A stretch of DNA of 64,000 bases from Paramecium tetraurelia (lineage: Eukaryota > Ciliophora > Oligohymenophorea > Peniculida > Parameciidae): assembly GCF_000165425.1 (NCBI RefSeq), contig NW_001798996.1:3072-67071 (forward strand). Reading direction: 5' to 3'. The notes beneath the pieces were generated by a model. The model worked only from the letters and a program-made list of their open reading frames with translations. It did no database searches and was not told the origin of the DNA. Shown one piece after another: positions 14,112-26,720 of this stretch. Each line of letters opens with the position of its first letter. The first letter of the stretch is position 1. A program made the translations under genes and the position numbers.

Positions 14112-14702
14112 ATAATTATTATTAAATATTATTGTAATTTCTCATTAAATTTGTTCTCTTTCTTTAGAGTAAGATTGAAATTGTTAAAAATATAAGGATA
14201 TTATATATTGATATTTAAATTTCATCCATAACTAATTAAATAATTTTTAGAAAGTACTTTAATTACATAATTTTCAGGTGAAGATCTGACATTCATCATA
14301 TTATCATATTGGTCACTTAAAATACATTTATTTAAATAAACAATAAACAGAATTCTTAATCTAATTTAAGTAAATTCATTCTATTCAAATTACATTAAAT
14401 TGTATTAATAAAAAGAAAACATCTATATTCTGATTAGTATTAATCATATGTGCTTAATTATCCTATTCATTATACTTCTAAAACAACTGTTACTATCTTA
14501 TTCTAAATTAGCTAAAGTTATTATTGACAGTTAATGTAAATTAAAGGAAATTTCTGTCTAATTCAGTTCCAAATTATTGTGTTTATAGTATTAGCAGAAT
14601 AAAATTGATGATAAATCGAATGATGTTATGAATTATTATACACAATATTTTAGAATGTAACATATAGATTAAAAAGATATTTTCAATATATAAATAAATA
14701 AA
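14112..14702. other. AT-rich intergenic region
   Basis: No gene or structured element recognised between the two plus-strand genes. Confidence 0.5.
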
Positions 14703-17700
14703 ATGACAAGAATTCATTTAATACTTAGTTGTTTAATAATCCTTTCCCAATAATGCTCAAATTTGAAGGATAATACGCTTTTTATTACGTCGACTCCTGA
14801 TGAGATGATGAGGATTCCATTGTCATAAATATTTACTTCTAGCTCGTATGATTAGATCACTTTTTCACCTGTTGTCCCATTTTTTACAATTACAGCTCCC
14901 TTAGAAGAAGTGTACAAGATGGGTATCCCTGGAATAATAGGCTTGACAGTATCAGCCAAAATGTTAAAATCAACATCAAGTGCTTAACCATAACACAGGA
15001 TGGCAAATCTACGTTCTGAAAATGGCAAATATTATTCTGAATATGACCTTAATTACTATTCTACTATTCCTAGATTAGATACTCTATATCCCAGCACATT
15101 AAGGGCAAATTCATAATGCTTTGATATTGCATTGATGTCTACAATAGTTGTTACAGAATGCTCTAATGATGATGGAGATTACTTTAGTATTCTGAAAATT
15201 AAGTAATCACCTCCTGCCTATCTACCCATCGAGAAGCCACTCGATTCTTTTAGAAAATTAGATATGATCGATCAATACCTTTTGAGAGGGACAGCGAACA
15301 AATTGGAACTTTATTAAGAATAGGAAGAAGCAATTGTGCTCCTAAATAATTTAGACCAAGCTGCTTTGAGAGTGCTATTGAACAAGGACACCTTTGAGTT
15401 GAAGATAAAGGACTTCCAAACTCATACAAATGGGTGGATTAGTATTTTAAATGGATCTGGAAATTTAATTACCGTGTAGTTTAAAAATGATTAATGGCAA
15501 TTAATTAGCGACATAGATACTCAGATACCAGATGTTTATTCATATGATTATAATGTCTATACGAATACTTATGTTATCCTCTCAAAAACATAGTTATATT
15601 ATAAAGCAATCACAAAATAGGTATTTACTGCAAAAGTTACTGCCAATCCTACCGATAAAGTGCATTTACTAAGAAGCTCTATCATTTTGCTTTAGGACAA
15701 GACTCTTGTGTAATACTCATAACAATTATACAAACTCTATTCTAAGACTCTAAGTGGTTCAAATAATTCAATCAATTCAAATCCACATTCTGATGGATTT
15801 TTAGTTATTGACAATGAGAACTTTTCTGAGTATGCCACAAAGAATGAATACTCATTACAATTTTAAGCTGGCACCTTACCCGTGGCTAGAGACTATAGAA
15901 TGACTAAAATGATTTAGAGTAATAGCTGCGAGATTCAAATCTATTATACATCTATTGATATTGAATGGAAAAATATTTACTCATCCTAGATTCCTTAGGC
16001 TTTAATTGCAACCAGTGTGTTTTAAGACAAAGTAGATGTAAAGTTGAACCCCATATTCCAAGGATCTAACTTAAAGTATGAATTTCTAAACACAGATATC
16101 CTAAATATCAAAGTGGATTAATATTAAGAATTTGAAATATCAAACATAGATGATACTCCTGATGTTATTTATAGGAAAGCATTATCACATTAAAATAATC
16201 CTCAGATCTAGATTATCTAATAGCACAGTGATCAATAAATAAGTGGGTTCACTTGTGAAGTCGAATCGAATCTGAAACTGAACTGTAAATCCATATTTGC
16301 CAAGAGACAATTCACTCAATTGTAAGACTCTGATAAATAACTCTGGTGGTTTAATTAAAATTCGATCTTCTTGGCAATTCTACAAGATTTAACCGTAACA
16401 ATTTACAATGTTAACTATGAAGAGAGTACATTTGATACATTGACAACCATCAATTTAGTTTCTAATGCCAAGTAAATTGTAACTGATGGCATTCACTTGT
16501 TTATATCAATGGAAAAATTAATTTAGGCATATGCAGTAACTGTTGAAAACAAAGCCACATTGATTTATAATTAAGATGTGATTGTGGATATGGATATTTA
16601 TGCAACTCCAGCCTAAAAGAACCTTGTGTTTTTGGAATAAGATGGGGAATTGTAAATCATCTCTTTTGAATTCGAAAAGATGAGTCTAATTTGGTTCACA
16701 CCAGTTGATACCAATTACGATTAAAAGAATTTAATAATTCTGAAAAATCATATTGTGAGAATAATAAAAAAAAAGGGTTCAGAAGAGTACATAGCAACAG
16801 TGTATTATTTAAAGAATCTAAATAATATCTCCCTTGAGAAAAAGATTGCGATTGGCAAATTTAGTGCTGTGAAATTAACGCAAATTCAGGTTAATGCTTA
16901 ATAAAACCTATTTTATCTTGTTGGCTAACAAAATGAATAATACAAGCTACTTGTACACAAGGTGGATGAGCCAAGTATAAATTCGATGTTTTTAAGCTTA
17001 TCATATACATCAACAGCTTAATTCTCAATTGCCAATCAATATTGTTTAGTTACCGATCAAAGTGCAAATAAGCAAGTCTTATACAATCACTATATCACTG
17101 GAAATTATTTCGTTTAGTCTCATTTGAAGGAGAGCTATTAATAAGCTTAGTACTCCAAACTCATCACTCTAACAGTATAAGTGAAGAGTGACTCACAAGG
17201 TATCAATACCGAAGTGGTTCCAGCTCTAATTGTGAACAGAGGTGTTACGATCTTTTAGAATCAGAGCTCATTGAATTTAACATATAAAGCAGATGGGGCT
17301 CAAAAACACTATATAGATTTAGGATAATCATGGTATAATGGTCAAGCATTTGACATATCTTAGAGCGAAGCATCAAAAAATATTACATATGTTTAGACAT
17401 TATCTAAAAAGGCTGAGACCTTGGAATTCAGTCCTTACATTTAATAGTTGAATCCAGACAGTTTAGTCTAATTGATTGGCAACAAAATTGTGTTAGTAAA
17501 GAAGGCTGATTTGACAAAAACTGAAATTACATTGGATGCAACCTACAACATAAATAAATTGTTACTGGTACAGGATCAGTACCTATATGTTGAAACATAA
17601 AAGGAATCTCAAATTTATTTAAAAGTTGTAGAATGCAAGGATTCTAAATGCAAATTTTTAGAATCTGAACTAGCATTTGCAACTAATATCGACAAGATTT

Positions 17701-18719
17701 TCCTTCATAAAAACAACTTCATCATTTATTCTAAACCTATTCTATATGTGTATGACACAAAAGGGGATCCCATCAATGTATCTGCCTTTGAACAATACAA
17801 TAAGATTCCTACATTCTCATCAACATTCTTTGTTGAATTCCAATATTTACAAGATGACGTGTATTAGATTATTTCTGTGGATGTGAGAGGGAATATAAAT
17901 TTTAATAATATTGTGCTATCTAGGACATCAAGTGAGAATTAAGTGTTTCCCCAAGATGTCTTAGGTATATTGAAGACGAATTAATTATATGTCTAAGAAA
18001 ACTCAGTATGTGTGGGAATCGTGTTAAGAAAGGATGAGATACTAATATTCTACAATAATATAGCTACGGTTTCATTTAAATTCGAATTTGATTGCACTAA
18101 TAAAAAATTATGCAATCTCAAGTAATTTACATTGAATGGTGTTTATCAATAATATGGAGAATGGGTATTGTTTAATATCTATCCAATTATATACTCAAAT
18201 GAGAATATTCTATCCCTGATCTATTGGGCTTAATCTAATTATGAAGTACTCATATATGATCTCGAAACTCCAAGTAGCAAGGAACATCCGAAATCAGCCA
18301 TTGCTCATTTGACTGCTCCGATCAGTGAAGAAGATCCAGGTGAGATGTATCATGTTTAGTCATTTGTTTATACTTAAAATGGACAATTACACTTATTGGC
18401 CTCTGCCGAAGACCCGACTAAATTACAACATTACACATTGTAGAGATCCCCTCAGGTTTGTACTACTTCTGCTGAAGAATAGGTTAACGAAGTCATCAAA
18501 TTAAATCTACATAATTCCATCTCAAATGTTAATCTTAACCTGAATATCACTATTACCGCAACATAAGATCCAGATGATGACGATGATGAAAAGAAGTTCC
18601 CCATTTGGGCCATAATTCTTATTGCGTCAGGTGTATTAATTATAGGAGTTGTGATATTCATTTATTGCAAGAAAAAGAGTTAGACTCAAGTTGATGATGA
18701 GAAAGTGTTGTTGGGATGA
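14703..18719 (+). CDS. Type I transmembrane protein with very large ectodomain
   Basis: 1338 residues in one uninterrupted frame, without introns. The N-terminus MTRIHLILSCLIILSQ is a clear signal peptide. About 1250 residues of mixed beta-rich sequence follow without a domain I can name. Near the C-terminus an acidic DDDDDEKK stretch precedes one hydrophobic segment, IWAIILIASGVLIIGVVIFI, then a short basic tail (CKKKS) and TGA at 18717-18719. The topology is that of a cell-surface receptor or adhesin with a tiny cytosolic tail. Ciliates have families of such proteins of unknown function. Confidence 0.8.
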
Positions 18720-18937
18720 TTGTTATGTGATTTAGATCGTTTATATTCAAAATATAATAATATATATGTTATTGAGTTCTTGAAACGCATGTGTTTGCAT
18801 GCGGTGTTACAACTGGGTTTATTATTATGATTGTTAGAAATAAAATATTAAATATTTATAATAAAGGAAGTCCATTAAATAAGATTGTATATTATTGAAA
18901 AGTTATTAATTAATTTAAAAGAAATAAAGAGTGTGAT

Positions 18938-20076
18938 ATGATTGAATATCCTTTACAATGCCAAGTGGATGGTCACGAGTTCAGTCCTGTCTTGGGATGT
19001 TGCAAGTGCAGAACCTGTAAAAATTTAAAGCCCTATTGTCAATATTGCATAATCGACTTCCATGCTGAACATCTAAAACAATTATAACCATTGTCAAAGA
19101 TCCCTGAATGGATTCAATAAAAGATCCTAATTCAAAAGAGTGTTGGCAAATATATTAGAGAAATATCAATGTTGGCATAAAACTTAGACGATATGCTCTA
19201 TCCCTTGTACATCCAGTCAGAAACAAATTTAGCATATCTAAATTTAAAGAACTTGAACTTGTTAACTATTAAATTACTGAAAATAGATACGATTGAAACG
19301 AAAATAATACCAAAATTAAATGATTTAATGACATACATAGAAGCCTTGAACAAGGAAATCAAAACCCTTGACTCCACTGTTGATTTCGAAAATCAAACAT
19401 CCTCCTTTACAGTTACTTCTGAGTAGAGAGAACTAACCTAAAGACCTTAGGAGAATTTACAATAAGAATCGAATCTCAGTGGTAATTCACAACAAAAAAT
19501 GGATTTCAGATACACCGCTGAAAAATTGAATATCAATTTCACCAAACAAAACTTGGAGAAGGTCAAAAAAATTAGTATAGACAACGGTGGTAAAATCATT
19601 AAAAGTGGACCTGATTTTTCAAGACTCATAATATGTGAACCTGAAATTCCTAATAATCTGATCTCAAGGTTCGCTCTCCAAATATTAAAGCACAAATGGG
19701 TTTGTGTTGGAGCTTGTCATAAATCAATCATTCAGAAATAAAAAAACGATTTGAATCTGTGTAAAATTGGGCATGGGTATGATAGTTCTTATTTATATTT
19801 AGAGCGTATTTGATAGAAAATTCTGGGTCTACCTATTCTCATCTTGATAAGGAAGTCAACAATACTGAGCACCCCTTTAAATTTTTCAAAAATGATATCA
19901 TCATCATTGAAATAAATATGAAGGAAGGAAAAATTATATGGAGAAAATAATCGAATCTAATATTATGGGTAAAATAGTTTGTTTGAATGTAGAAAATGAC
20001 AATAGATACAACCTTAGATTTGCATCCGTGCGTTCACATATTCAATTCAAAAGTATAAATCATAGACGAATACTGA
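18938..20076 (+). CDS. B-box-like coiled-coil protein with SPRY-like C-terminus
   Basis: 362 residues after removing introns 19777-19802 (26 nt) and 19969-19992 (24 nt); both are GTA...TAG and both restore frame. Residues 1-50 are Cys/His-rich (QCQVDGHEF, then C-x2-C, C-x2-C and HAEH), like a B-box zinc finger. A helical middle follows. The C-terminal 150 residues contain WVCVGACHKSI, GHGAYLIENSGSTYSHLD and LHPCV, a pattern resembling ciliate B30.2/SPRY-type modules. Architecture suggests a TRIM-like scaffold without a RING finger. The splice model is strong; the SPRY assignment is inferred from motif spacing only. Confidence 0.75.
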
Positions 20077-20143
20077 TTTTTATTTTCCATCAAATTTTTA
20101 CAAGATATTTACTATTAATAAAATATATATATGTGGATTTTAA

Positions 20144-21430
20144 TCATCCTGAAAGTTCATATATCTCACATTCAGCAATTAAGGGTTATGGACTTCCAAA
20201 AAATGTATTTGGATTAAAACCCTATAATTCAACATTGTACGTCTATCCCAATTTACATAATCCTGATTAAAAAGTTGGTCCAATTTGAAGATCAAAACCG
20301 CTTCCAAATGTAGGGCCACAATTTTACGAACAATAAATTGCAAACCTTTTTTTCTATTCTTTCAGTGGGTATAATTAGATTTACTAATCTTTATATGAGA
20401 ATATGAATGATGAATTCGTAGGATCTTCCACATAATTATTAAGATGTGATTCCCATTTACAAGGTGAATAGCCTCCAAAGATTACATCCTTTTTGGTTTT
20501 AAATATCATTAACAAATTTGATTTAGTATTAATTTTGCTCCAAAAAGAATTTGAATTGAAACCATCCTTTGTGCCCTAATATAGTAATTTAGCCTGGCTG
20601 ATCATCTTTGGATTCTTATCTGTTATTACTTTCACCAAATCTAAGAATTATTCTTCTGATACAACCGTGGATTTCGTTGTATCTAAGAGTCCTAACATAT
20701 AACTTTTGCTCATTTTAGAAAATAAATTTAAGTATTGTTGTAAGCAATCATCTATTTAAACTTTGAGGTTGTCCATTTGAAAGTTGTTCTTTAATTATTC
20801 TTACAACAATTTTTTATACTTAGATATGGTTTCATCTAGGTAACCATTCAATCCATTGGTATCTCCTTAATTGACTTCATTCAAATGTTATGATAGCTTC
20901 TATTCTATCTATTGATAGATGTCTATTTGTCCAATTTATTGTGAATTACCTAATTCTTCCAACAATTTTACAAATTGAGGATATTTTATTTTCTAATTAT
21001 GTTTTTAAGAATACTTGAACCAAATCATTTTTGATGTTAACTCTCGTTTCAATGATTAAGTCAACTTGCATTTTAGCTTTTGCTATAACTTGATCAATAA
21101 AAACTTGAAGTTGTCTCAAAGATGATTCAACATTTGCAAGTTCCTATTTCAGCTCATCTCCTGTTAAATTTGCTAGGTTTTAGAATATATTGCTAAACTT
21201 CTCCTAAGATGTCAATTTTTGAATTAAGGAATCCGGAGATGTTAAGGCCTATAATTCATAAAAATGCTTACTTTCTATATAGAGATGATTTATCCAAAGT
21301 CAACTTTATTCGAATTGTCTTGTAATTAATAAATGCATTCTCCACAAGCCAACTTAGCCTAACCTTAATTTAGGATTATAAATTAGTGTGCAAACCCTTA
21401 ATGTGATTAACAATATGTTTGTTGCTTCAT
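20144..21430 (-). CDS. TLDc-domain protein with N-terminal zinc module
   Basis: 413 residues after removing introns 21249-21271 (23 nt) and 20993-21014 (22 nt). The N-terminus has CQSH...CGEC, then coiled-coil helices, then a complete TLDc domain: FWSKINTKSNLLMIFK, FGGYSPCKWE, FGSGFDLQIGP and a final AECEIYELSG. It is a shorter relative of the gene at 9050-11389. It converges with the plus-strand gene ending at 20076, leaving a 67-bp spacer. Confidence 0.82.
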
Positions 21431-22155
21431 ATCTAAATTATAAATAATTATTAACAAACTATTAATATATTAATTGGTCTTATCAAACTATCTGAAAAAA
21501 TCTGACAGCCATTTAAACTAACAAAAGCTGTAAAATAGTAAATAAGACTTCATGTTGTTATTAACTTGATATTTTTACAAAAATAACTTAGTAATTCGTC
21601 ATTAAATTCACATCTTTATTAAAAAAGCAGGAATAATTTTATAGAAATACTATTATTTATAAAATTCCTTTATATAATTAAAAAATACTTATTATTATTT
21701 TTAATCAAACTTTCAATTAATATTAAACTATAATTATTATAAATTATGGTAGAAATGTTTGTTCTAAAAGAACTTAATTTTATATCCCTAAATTGAATTA
21801 TTATAAATATATATGTTCCTTTTGTAACAATTATTTAATCAATTTCTCAATATTTAAAAATTATTGAATTATGTTCTTTAACTTATCATTGAATATCAAA
21901 AAAATAGAAACAATTTGCTTCTGTATTTGATGATGTGAATATTGGTTCATCAAAGGAAGGACAAACCTATTTCTTGAAGCTACAATTTTTGTATAAATTA
22001 ATATTTAAACATCCTCATAAATTCTTTAGAATATTATTATTCTCAAAATTTTTGAGAAACTAATGTATAACATCTAATCGTTATTTATACGCATATCCAT
22101 TAATAACATGATTATCACTATTACATGTATTATATGAATGACTGAATTCAAGTCG
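21431..22155. other. AT-rich intergenic region
   Basis: No supportable gene. It includes the promoter side of the TLDc gene starting at 21430. Confidence 0.5.
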
Positions 22156-23190
22156 AAATTTGACAAAAAGAATATCCTTAAAACTTCTATTCTCTGGTTG
22201 AAGAAAGAAAAATTTATTGTATTATGACAAATATATCATTTATCCAAAGAAATTCGAAGGAATACATTTAATGCAAGGGAGAAATTTATAGAAAAATATC
22301 AATTTCATTTTAACATATTGATGAGTTTAAAAATTCAAGTTAAGCTAGCTTTGAAATTCTGAGCCCTGAATGATCAGATGATACTACAGAACCTATTATC
22401 CTTTAAATCTGACGAATCCTCATGGCCTAAGTTCCTTAATTCATTTAGTGCCACATCACTAAACCTTTCCAAAAGTATGGCTTTATAAATGTGAACTTTA
22501 AGTAAAGTCTAAGATTGAAACCTGATCTGAACTTATTCTTAGAGATTTGATTTTCTATTAGGCTTAAATAAGGATTTTTGATGATTAGTATTTTGATTGA
22601 GATATATTTTTACTAGTACTTTAGGAGTGTGGAATTTACCAATATTGCGTTTCTCAAAACTGAATACTACCTAATACTCTAATTTATTTTTATATCTAAA
22701 TTATTGGCCAAATTATCAAATTCCAATTTTAGTTCCCTTGCTGTTGATACAAATTCAAATAATCTGTCGAAACTATGGTTTAACTATTTTTGAAGATTAA
22801 GCCTGTGTAAGATCCAAATCCTACCTGTACTCTTTTTTTATATTTTATAGGGATATTAGAATAACCAATTAGAAAATATATTAATACGAGAATATTTACG
22901 AACTTATTTTATTCTTATAATATATATTTATTAAAAAATTTCTTATTAAGTAACTTAAAACTGGCCTCGATTGCTATTATTCTTTGAGGGGCCTTCCCAT
23001 CCTCGTGAACTAAATCAATATACGTAATATATAGAACTCTGATGCCATATTCAGTTTTTGGATTTTTTTCAGATAACTTTAGAAATTCTAAATAAACTTT
23101 AAATAAGAACGATATTTTTAATATATTGGGATTTTACAATAAATAATCATATTAATCATCTTATTATTAAAAATCGAGACTTCATTTATT
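22156..23190 (-). pseudogene. Decaying or misassembled reading frame, unknown
   Basis: Two long TGA-free segments on the minus strand read as protein. The segment 23100-22840 includes KLSEKNPKTEYGIRVLYI and APQRIIAIEASFKLL. The segment 22830-22156 includes LFEFVSTARELKLEFDNL and MRIRQIQRIIGSVV. They lie in different frames, and a one-base change in the A run near 22830 would join them. No start codon is in frame at the upstream end. I recognise no family. It may be a remnant gene or a real gene with sequence errors. Confidence 0.35.
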
Positions 23191-23351
23191 TAGGAATAAA
23201 ATAAAATTATGTTTAAACTCAATATTATATTTTTAATTCTAAAAATATTTCTAATAGCTACAAACTATTTTTCTTTAAATCATACGTAATACGATTTAAA
23301 ACCTAATAGCCATTAGCTAAAAATTGAAATAAATTTAAATCCAAAATTTTA

Positions 23352-23698
23352 ATGAAAAAAGATTCTTCCACCAAAAGGCCATATGAGAAAGTCTCAAAAA
23401 TAAAAAGACAGAACCTTGTCAAGCTAGTGTTCCATCAAGGAATCAAAATAAAACATGTATTATTTAATTCTAAAAATAGGCTGCCAAACAGCTCAAAATA
23501 AACTATGCCGCTGCCAAGACTGTTATCAGTCAGCACAGATGCAATGTTATACTACATAATATACAATACAAGTCCAACCAAAGGTGTGGATTTTAGAAAA
23601 TCAATAATACTAACAGATCATTCGGCTTAATATCAAAACTAGCTGGAGAAATCGTAAAAGCTACTAGCCATACCATACCGGAGTAAAAGAATGTTTGA
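23352..23698 (+). CDS. Small helix-turn-helix protein, copy A
   Basis: 107 residues once the 23-nt intron 23457-23479 is removed; splicing joins ...GIKIKH to AAKQLKINYAAAKTVI. The N-terminus is basic (KRPYEKV). The two helices around the splice point form a homeodomain/transposase-type HTH, and a Cys-containing tail with RC-x-F and SKLAG follows. Copies B (52175) and C (59824) share these motifs and the intron position. Flanked by spacer on both sides, so a stand-alone gene. DNA binding is inferred; whether the family is a domesticated transposase fragment is open. Confidence 0.7.
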
Positions 23699-24594
23699 GA
23701 TTAACAAATTTTATTTCAAAAACTTCTTTTTCAACTATGAATTACAATCTCTTGTAAACAATATTTTTCACATTAATTTATAAATAATAAGAATAATATT
23801 CTCGAACTAATAAGTATCTTTTTAATTGCTATGTGAATAGCAATGCAAAATGAAGACTTATCAGAAATTATAGAATTTCTTATCCTTCTCATTCTACGGA
23901 TAATCATATTTAAAATTATTACTTTCAAATTAACATTAATATAACTTAATATGGAGTGTTTTAACTTCTTCCTTTAGAGTAAAATAAAATTCATCTTAAA
24001 ATAATAATAATAATAAAATACAAGAATTGAAAAGAGCATTCTATTTTAAAGTAATAAATTATATAAATTATTGCAAAACCCTAAAATTTTTTGTAGTGAA
24101 GAAATACTAAAATTATTAATAATTGTACTAAATTGATGGGTAAATTGTCAATAAATGAACATTTACGAATTTTTACTCAATCACATTTTGATAAAATAAT
24201 TGATTTAGTCCGCTGTTGATTTATAAATATATAAAATATTTAATTTTTTAATTATGATTGTAATAACAAATTATACAATTATACAAATATGGAAAATTTA
24301 TTCATTTCTAAGAATTTAATAATCTATAAATGAACAAAAAATTATTAAATGACTCTTCCTCAATTTTTTTCAATTAACAATCTAAATCCCATGTATAATT
24401 CAAGCACAATTAAAACCCCACTTATTTTAATCTCTATCTGAAAAAGTTAATGAATTAAGAGGATTACCTCAAATATTTTATGTGAATAGTGATGATTCAA
24501 CATGAATAATTCATAAATAGAATTCTTTTAATTACAGAATAAGTAAAAAAGTTGATAGAAATTGATTAAACAAAAAAAAAATAAATTAAATTAC
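23699..24594. other. AT-rich intergenic region
   Basis: Very A/T-rich with no gene-like frame on either strand. A run of TAA trinucleotides near 24001-24015 is the only regular feature. Confidence 0.5.
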
Positions 24595-25615
24595 ATGGGT
24601 CCCTATCTTACAACACCAAATACTTAGAAAGAAACGTATTAAGGAGAAAATGAGAAATTCATCTTCGCTGCTACCCATATGCAAGGTAAGATTATATAAT
24701 ATTTTGATAAGGTTGGAGAAACAACATGGAGGATGCTCATATTTCATAATTGGATATTGAGCCAGGAGTGTCTTTATTTGCTGTGTTTGATGGTCATGGA
24801 GGGAAAGAAGTAGCTATCTATGCTGAAAAACATTTTCAAGAAGAATTATTGAAAAATCCAAATTACAAGTAGAAAAACTACAAGCAAGCTTTAATTGAGA
24901 CCTTCTTGAAAATTGATGAATTATTATTTCAACCACAAGGACAAGAAGAATTGATAAAGATTAAAGGAAGTGGTGATGGTAACATTTTAAATTCATATGT
25001 TATAGAATTATAAGCTGGAGCAACTGCCAATGTTGCTTTGATTGTAAATAAGACTATTTATCTGGCTAATGCTGGAGATTCAAGAGCCATGCTATGTAGA
25101 GACAATAATCCTTTGGATTTGAGCAAAGATCATAAGCCAGATGATGAAAAAGAAAAGTAAAGGATTGAAACAGCTGGAGGTTTTGTGTAAAATGGAAGAA
25201 CAAATGGTATATTTTAGTTTAAGAAAAGGAAGTTTATCTTTGAGTAGAGCAATTGGAGATTTAGAATACAAAAAGGACTAGAAATTTAGATAGGATGAAT
25301 AAGTAATTATAGCAGTACCAGAAGTTAGAGTGGAAGAAATTCAAGCAAATGACAAGTAATCTGTATATTTAAGATCGAGATTCTTATTAATGGGATGTGA
25401 TGGAGTCTTTGAAATTTGGAGTCATAAATAAATAATCGATTATGTTAATTCTCAAATGAGGTAAGTAGTGACGAAAGAAGATATTAGGATTGCAGCAGAA
25501 GGATTACTTGACTCTGTAATCGCAAAGGATACATCAAGTATTAATAATAATTATTATCAAAGATGGTACTGGATGCGATAATATGACATGCATCATAGTA
25601 TATTTTAAGTAATGA
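24595..25615 (+). CDS. PP2C-family protein phosphatase
   Basis: 306 residues after four introns (24686-24711, 24979-25005, 25207-25228, 25538-25562). It is a compact PPM/PP2C Ser/Thr phosphatase, metal dependent. Landmarks in order: GWRNNMEDAH, FAVFDGHGG (metal-binding Asp and Gly), AGATANVALI, NAGDSRAML, LSLSRAIGDLEYK, LLMGCDGVFE and GTGCDNMTCIIV. All key Asp residues are visible. Three of the introns end in AAG instead of TAG. A further 18-nt stretch near 25356-25373 could be an in-frame intron, because splicing it removes a poorly conserved insertion. N-terminal MGPYLTTP suits a short myristoylation-type start. Confidence 0.9.
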
Positions 25616-25669
25616 GGATTTATAAGATGTTATTAAATATCCTTTTATTTTATTCTATATTGTTGATAC

Positions 25670-26659
25670 TCAAGCTTATTAAGCTGGTCTTGGACCTCCT
25701 CTTGTTTTTTATCCTGCAGGTTTTTCATTGGCCCCGTTCGATTGATTGTTGTTTCCACTTGTGTTGTTATTTCTTCTATCATCTCTTTTAGCATCTCTTT
25801 CTTCTCTATTATCTCTTTAATTTCTGTTGTCTCTATTATCTCTGTTATCTCTATTATCTCTGTTATCTCTGTTGTCTCTGTAATCTCTTCTGTCTCTATT
25901 ATCTCTATTATCTCTGTTATCTCTTCTGTCTCTATTATCTCTATTATCTCTATTATCTCTGTTATCTCTATTATCTCTTCTGTCTCTATTATCTCTTCTA
26001 TCTCTATTGTCTCTATTGTCTCTGTTATCTCTATTATCTCTATGATCTCTATTATCTCTATTATCTCTATTGTCTCTATTATCTCTATGATCTCTATTAT
26101 CTCTATTATCCCTATTATCTCTTCTTTCTCCTTTATTTCTTTAGCTGTCATTTCTTGGTTTTCTGCTTCCACTTCTTTATCTGTCATTTCTTTCTCTGGT
26201 TGGTTGGACTTGATCAGCAGGTAAGGGTTCCTAATATAAGAATTATTTATATACAAGGAATCCAGGCTCTTTTCTGTCTTATTCAGTTGGTGTCTTGGTT
26301 AGTTTGATTTGGAGGGAAGCCAAATTTTTAGTGACACTGACTTTGACTAATCCTTCCTCTAATGGTTCGTATTCTTCATTAATCTGAACAGCCTAGATTT
26401 TGTTTATTTAATATAATCCAGCAATTCTTTTTCTAACAACATCAGCAATGATGACGGCTTTGGAGATGGCATTTTCAATAGCTGTGATGAAGATAGTATC
26501 TTCAACGGGAGGTTGATCTTCTCTACGAGGACCTTACAAAAGCCACAAAGCTTTTCTGACTTGGCTTGACAATTAAGCTTTTGTAGCTACTCTAATGACA
26601 TTAGGATTAGGCTTTTAATCCTCAACAACAATCCTGTGATACTTTCTTTTTGTGGCCAT
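25670..26659 (-). CDS. Alba-domain nucleic-acid-binding protein with RDN-repeat tail
   Basis: 321 residues after removing intron 26231-26254 (24 nt). Residues 1-110 match the Alba fold: IRVATKAQLSSQVRKAL, IFITAIENAISKAVIIADVV and KRIAGLYQINKIQAV. After the intron comes an Arg/Asn/Asp tail, more than 30 units of RDN or RDH from a 9-bp DNA repeat, then a Gly/Asn end with TRGGPRP and TGA 25672-25670. Alba proteins bind RNA or chromatin; Arg-rich tails, usually RGG, add RNA affinity. Here Asp alternates with Arg, which is unusual. Both strands of the repeat are free of TGA, so long antisense ORFs appear that are not genes. Confidence 0.8.
25815..26130. repeat. 9-bp coding minisatellite in the Alba gene
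   Basis: Tandem units read as tctctatta/tctctgtta variants on the plus strand, encoding Arg-Asp-Asn on the minus strand. Units differ mostly at third positions, so the array is kept at protein level. Local base composition differs sharply between strands (C/T on plus, G/A on minus). Confidence 0.85.
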
Positions 26660-26720
26660 ATTAAATATTAATACAAATCTTTTTTTTGAGTAGCAAAAAA
26701 ACTGTGTAATATATATATTA

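Noticed and set aside
25815-26130. CRISPR-like direct repeats
   Set aside because: Units are 9 bp with no unique spacers and lie in a coding frame of a eukaryotic gene.
25742-26224. 160-residue plus-strand ORF of Ile/Ser/Val repeats
   Set aside because: It is antisense to the RDN repeat of the Alba gene; the 9-bp repeat lacks stops in several frames. The minus-strand Ile/Glu frame here is likewise a shadow.
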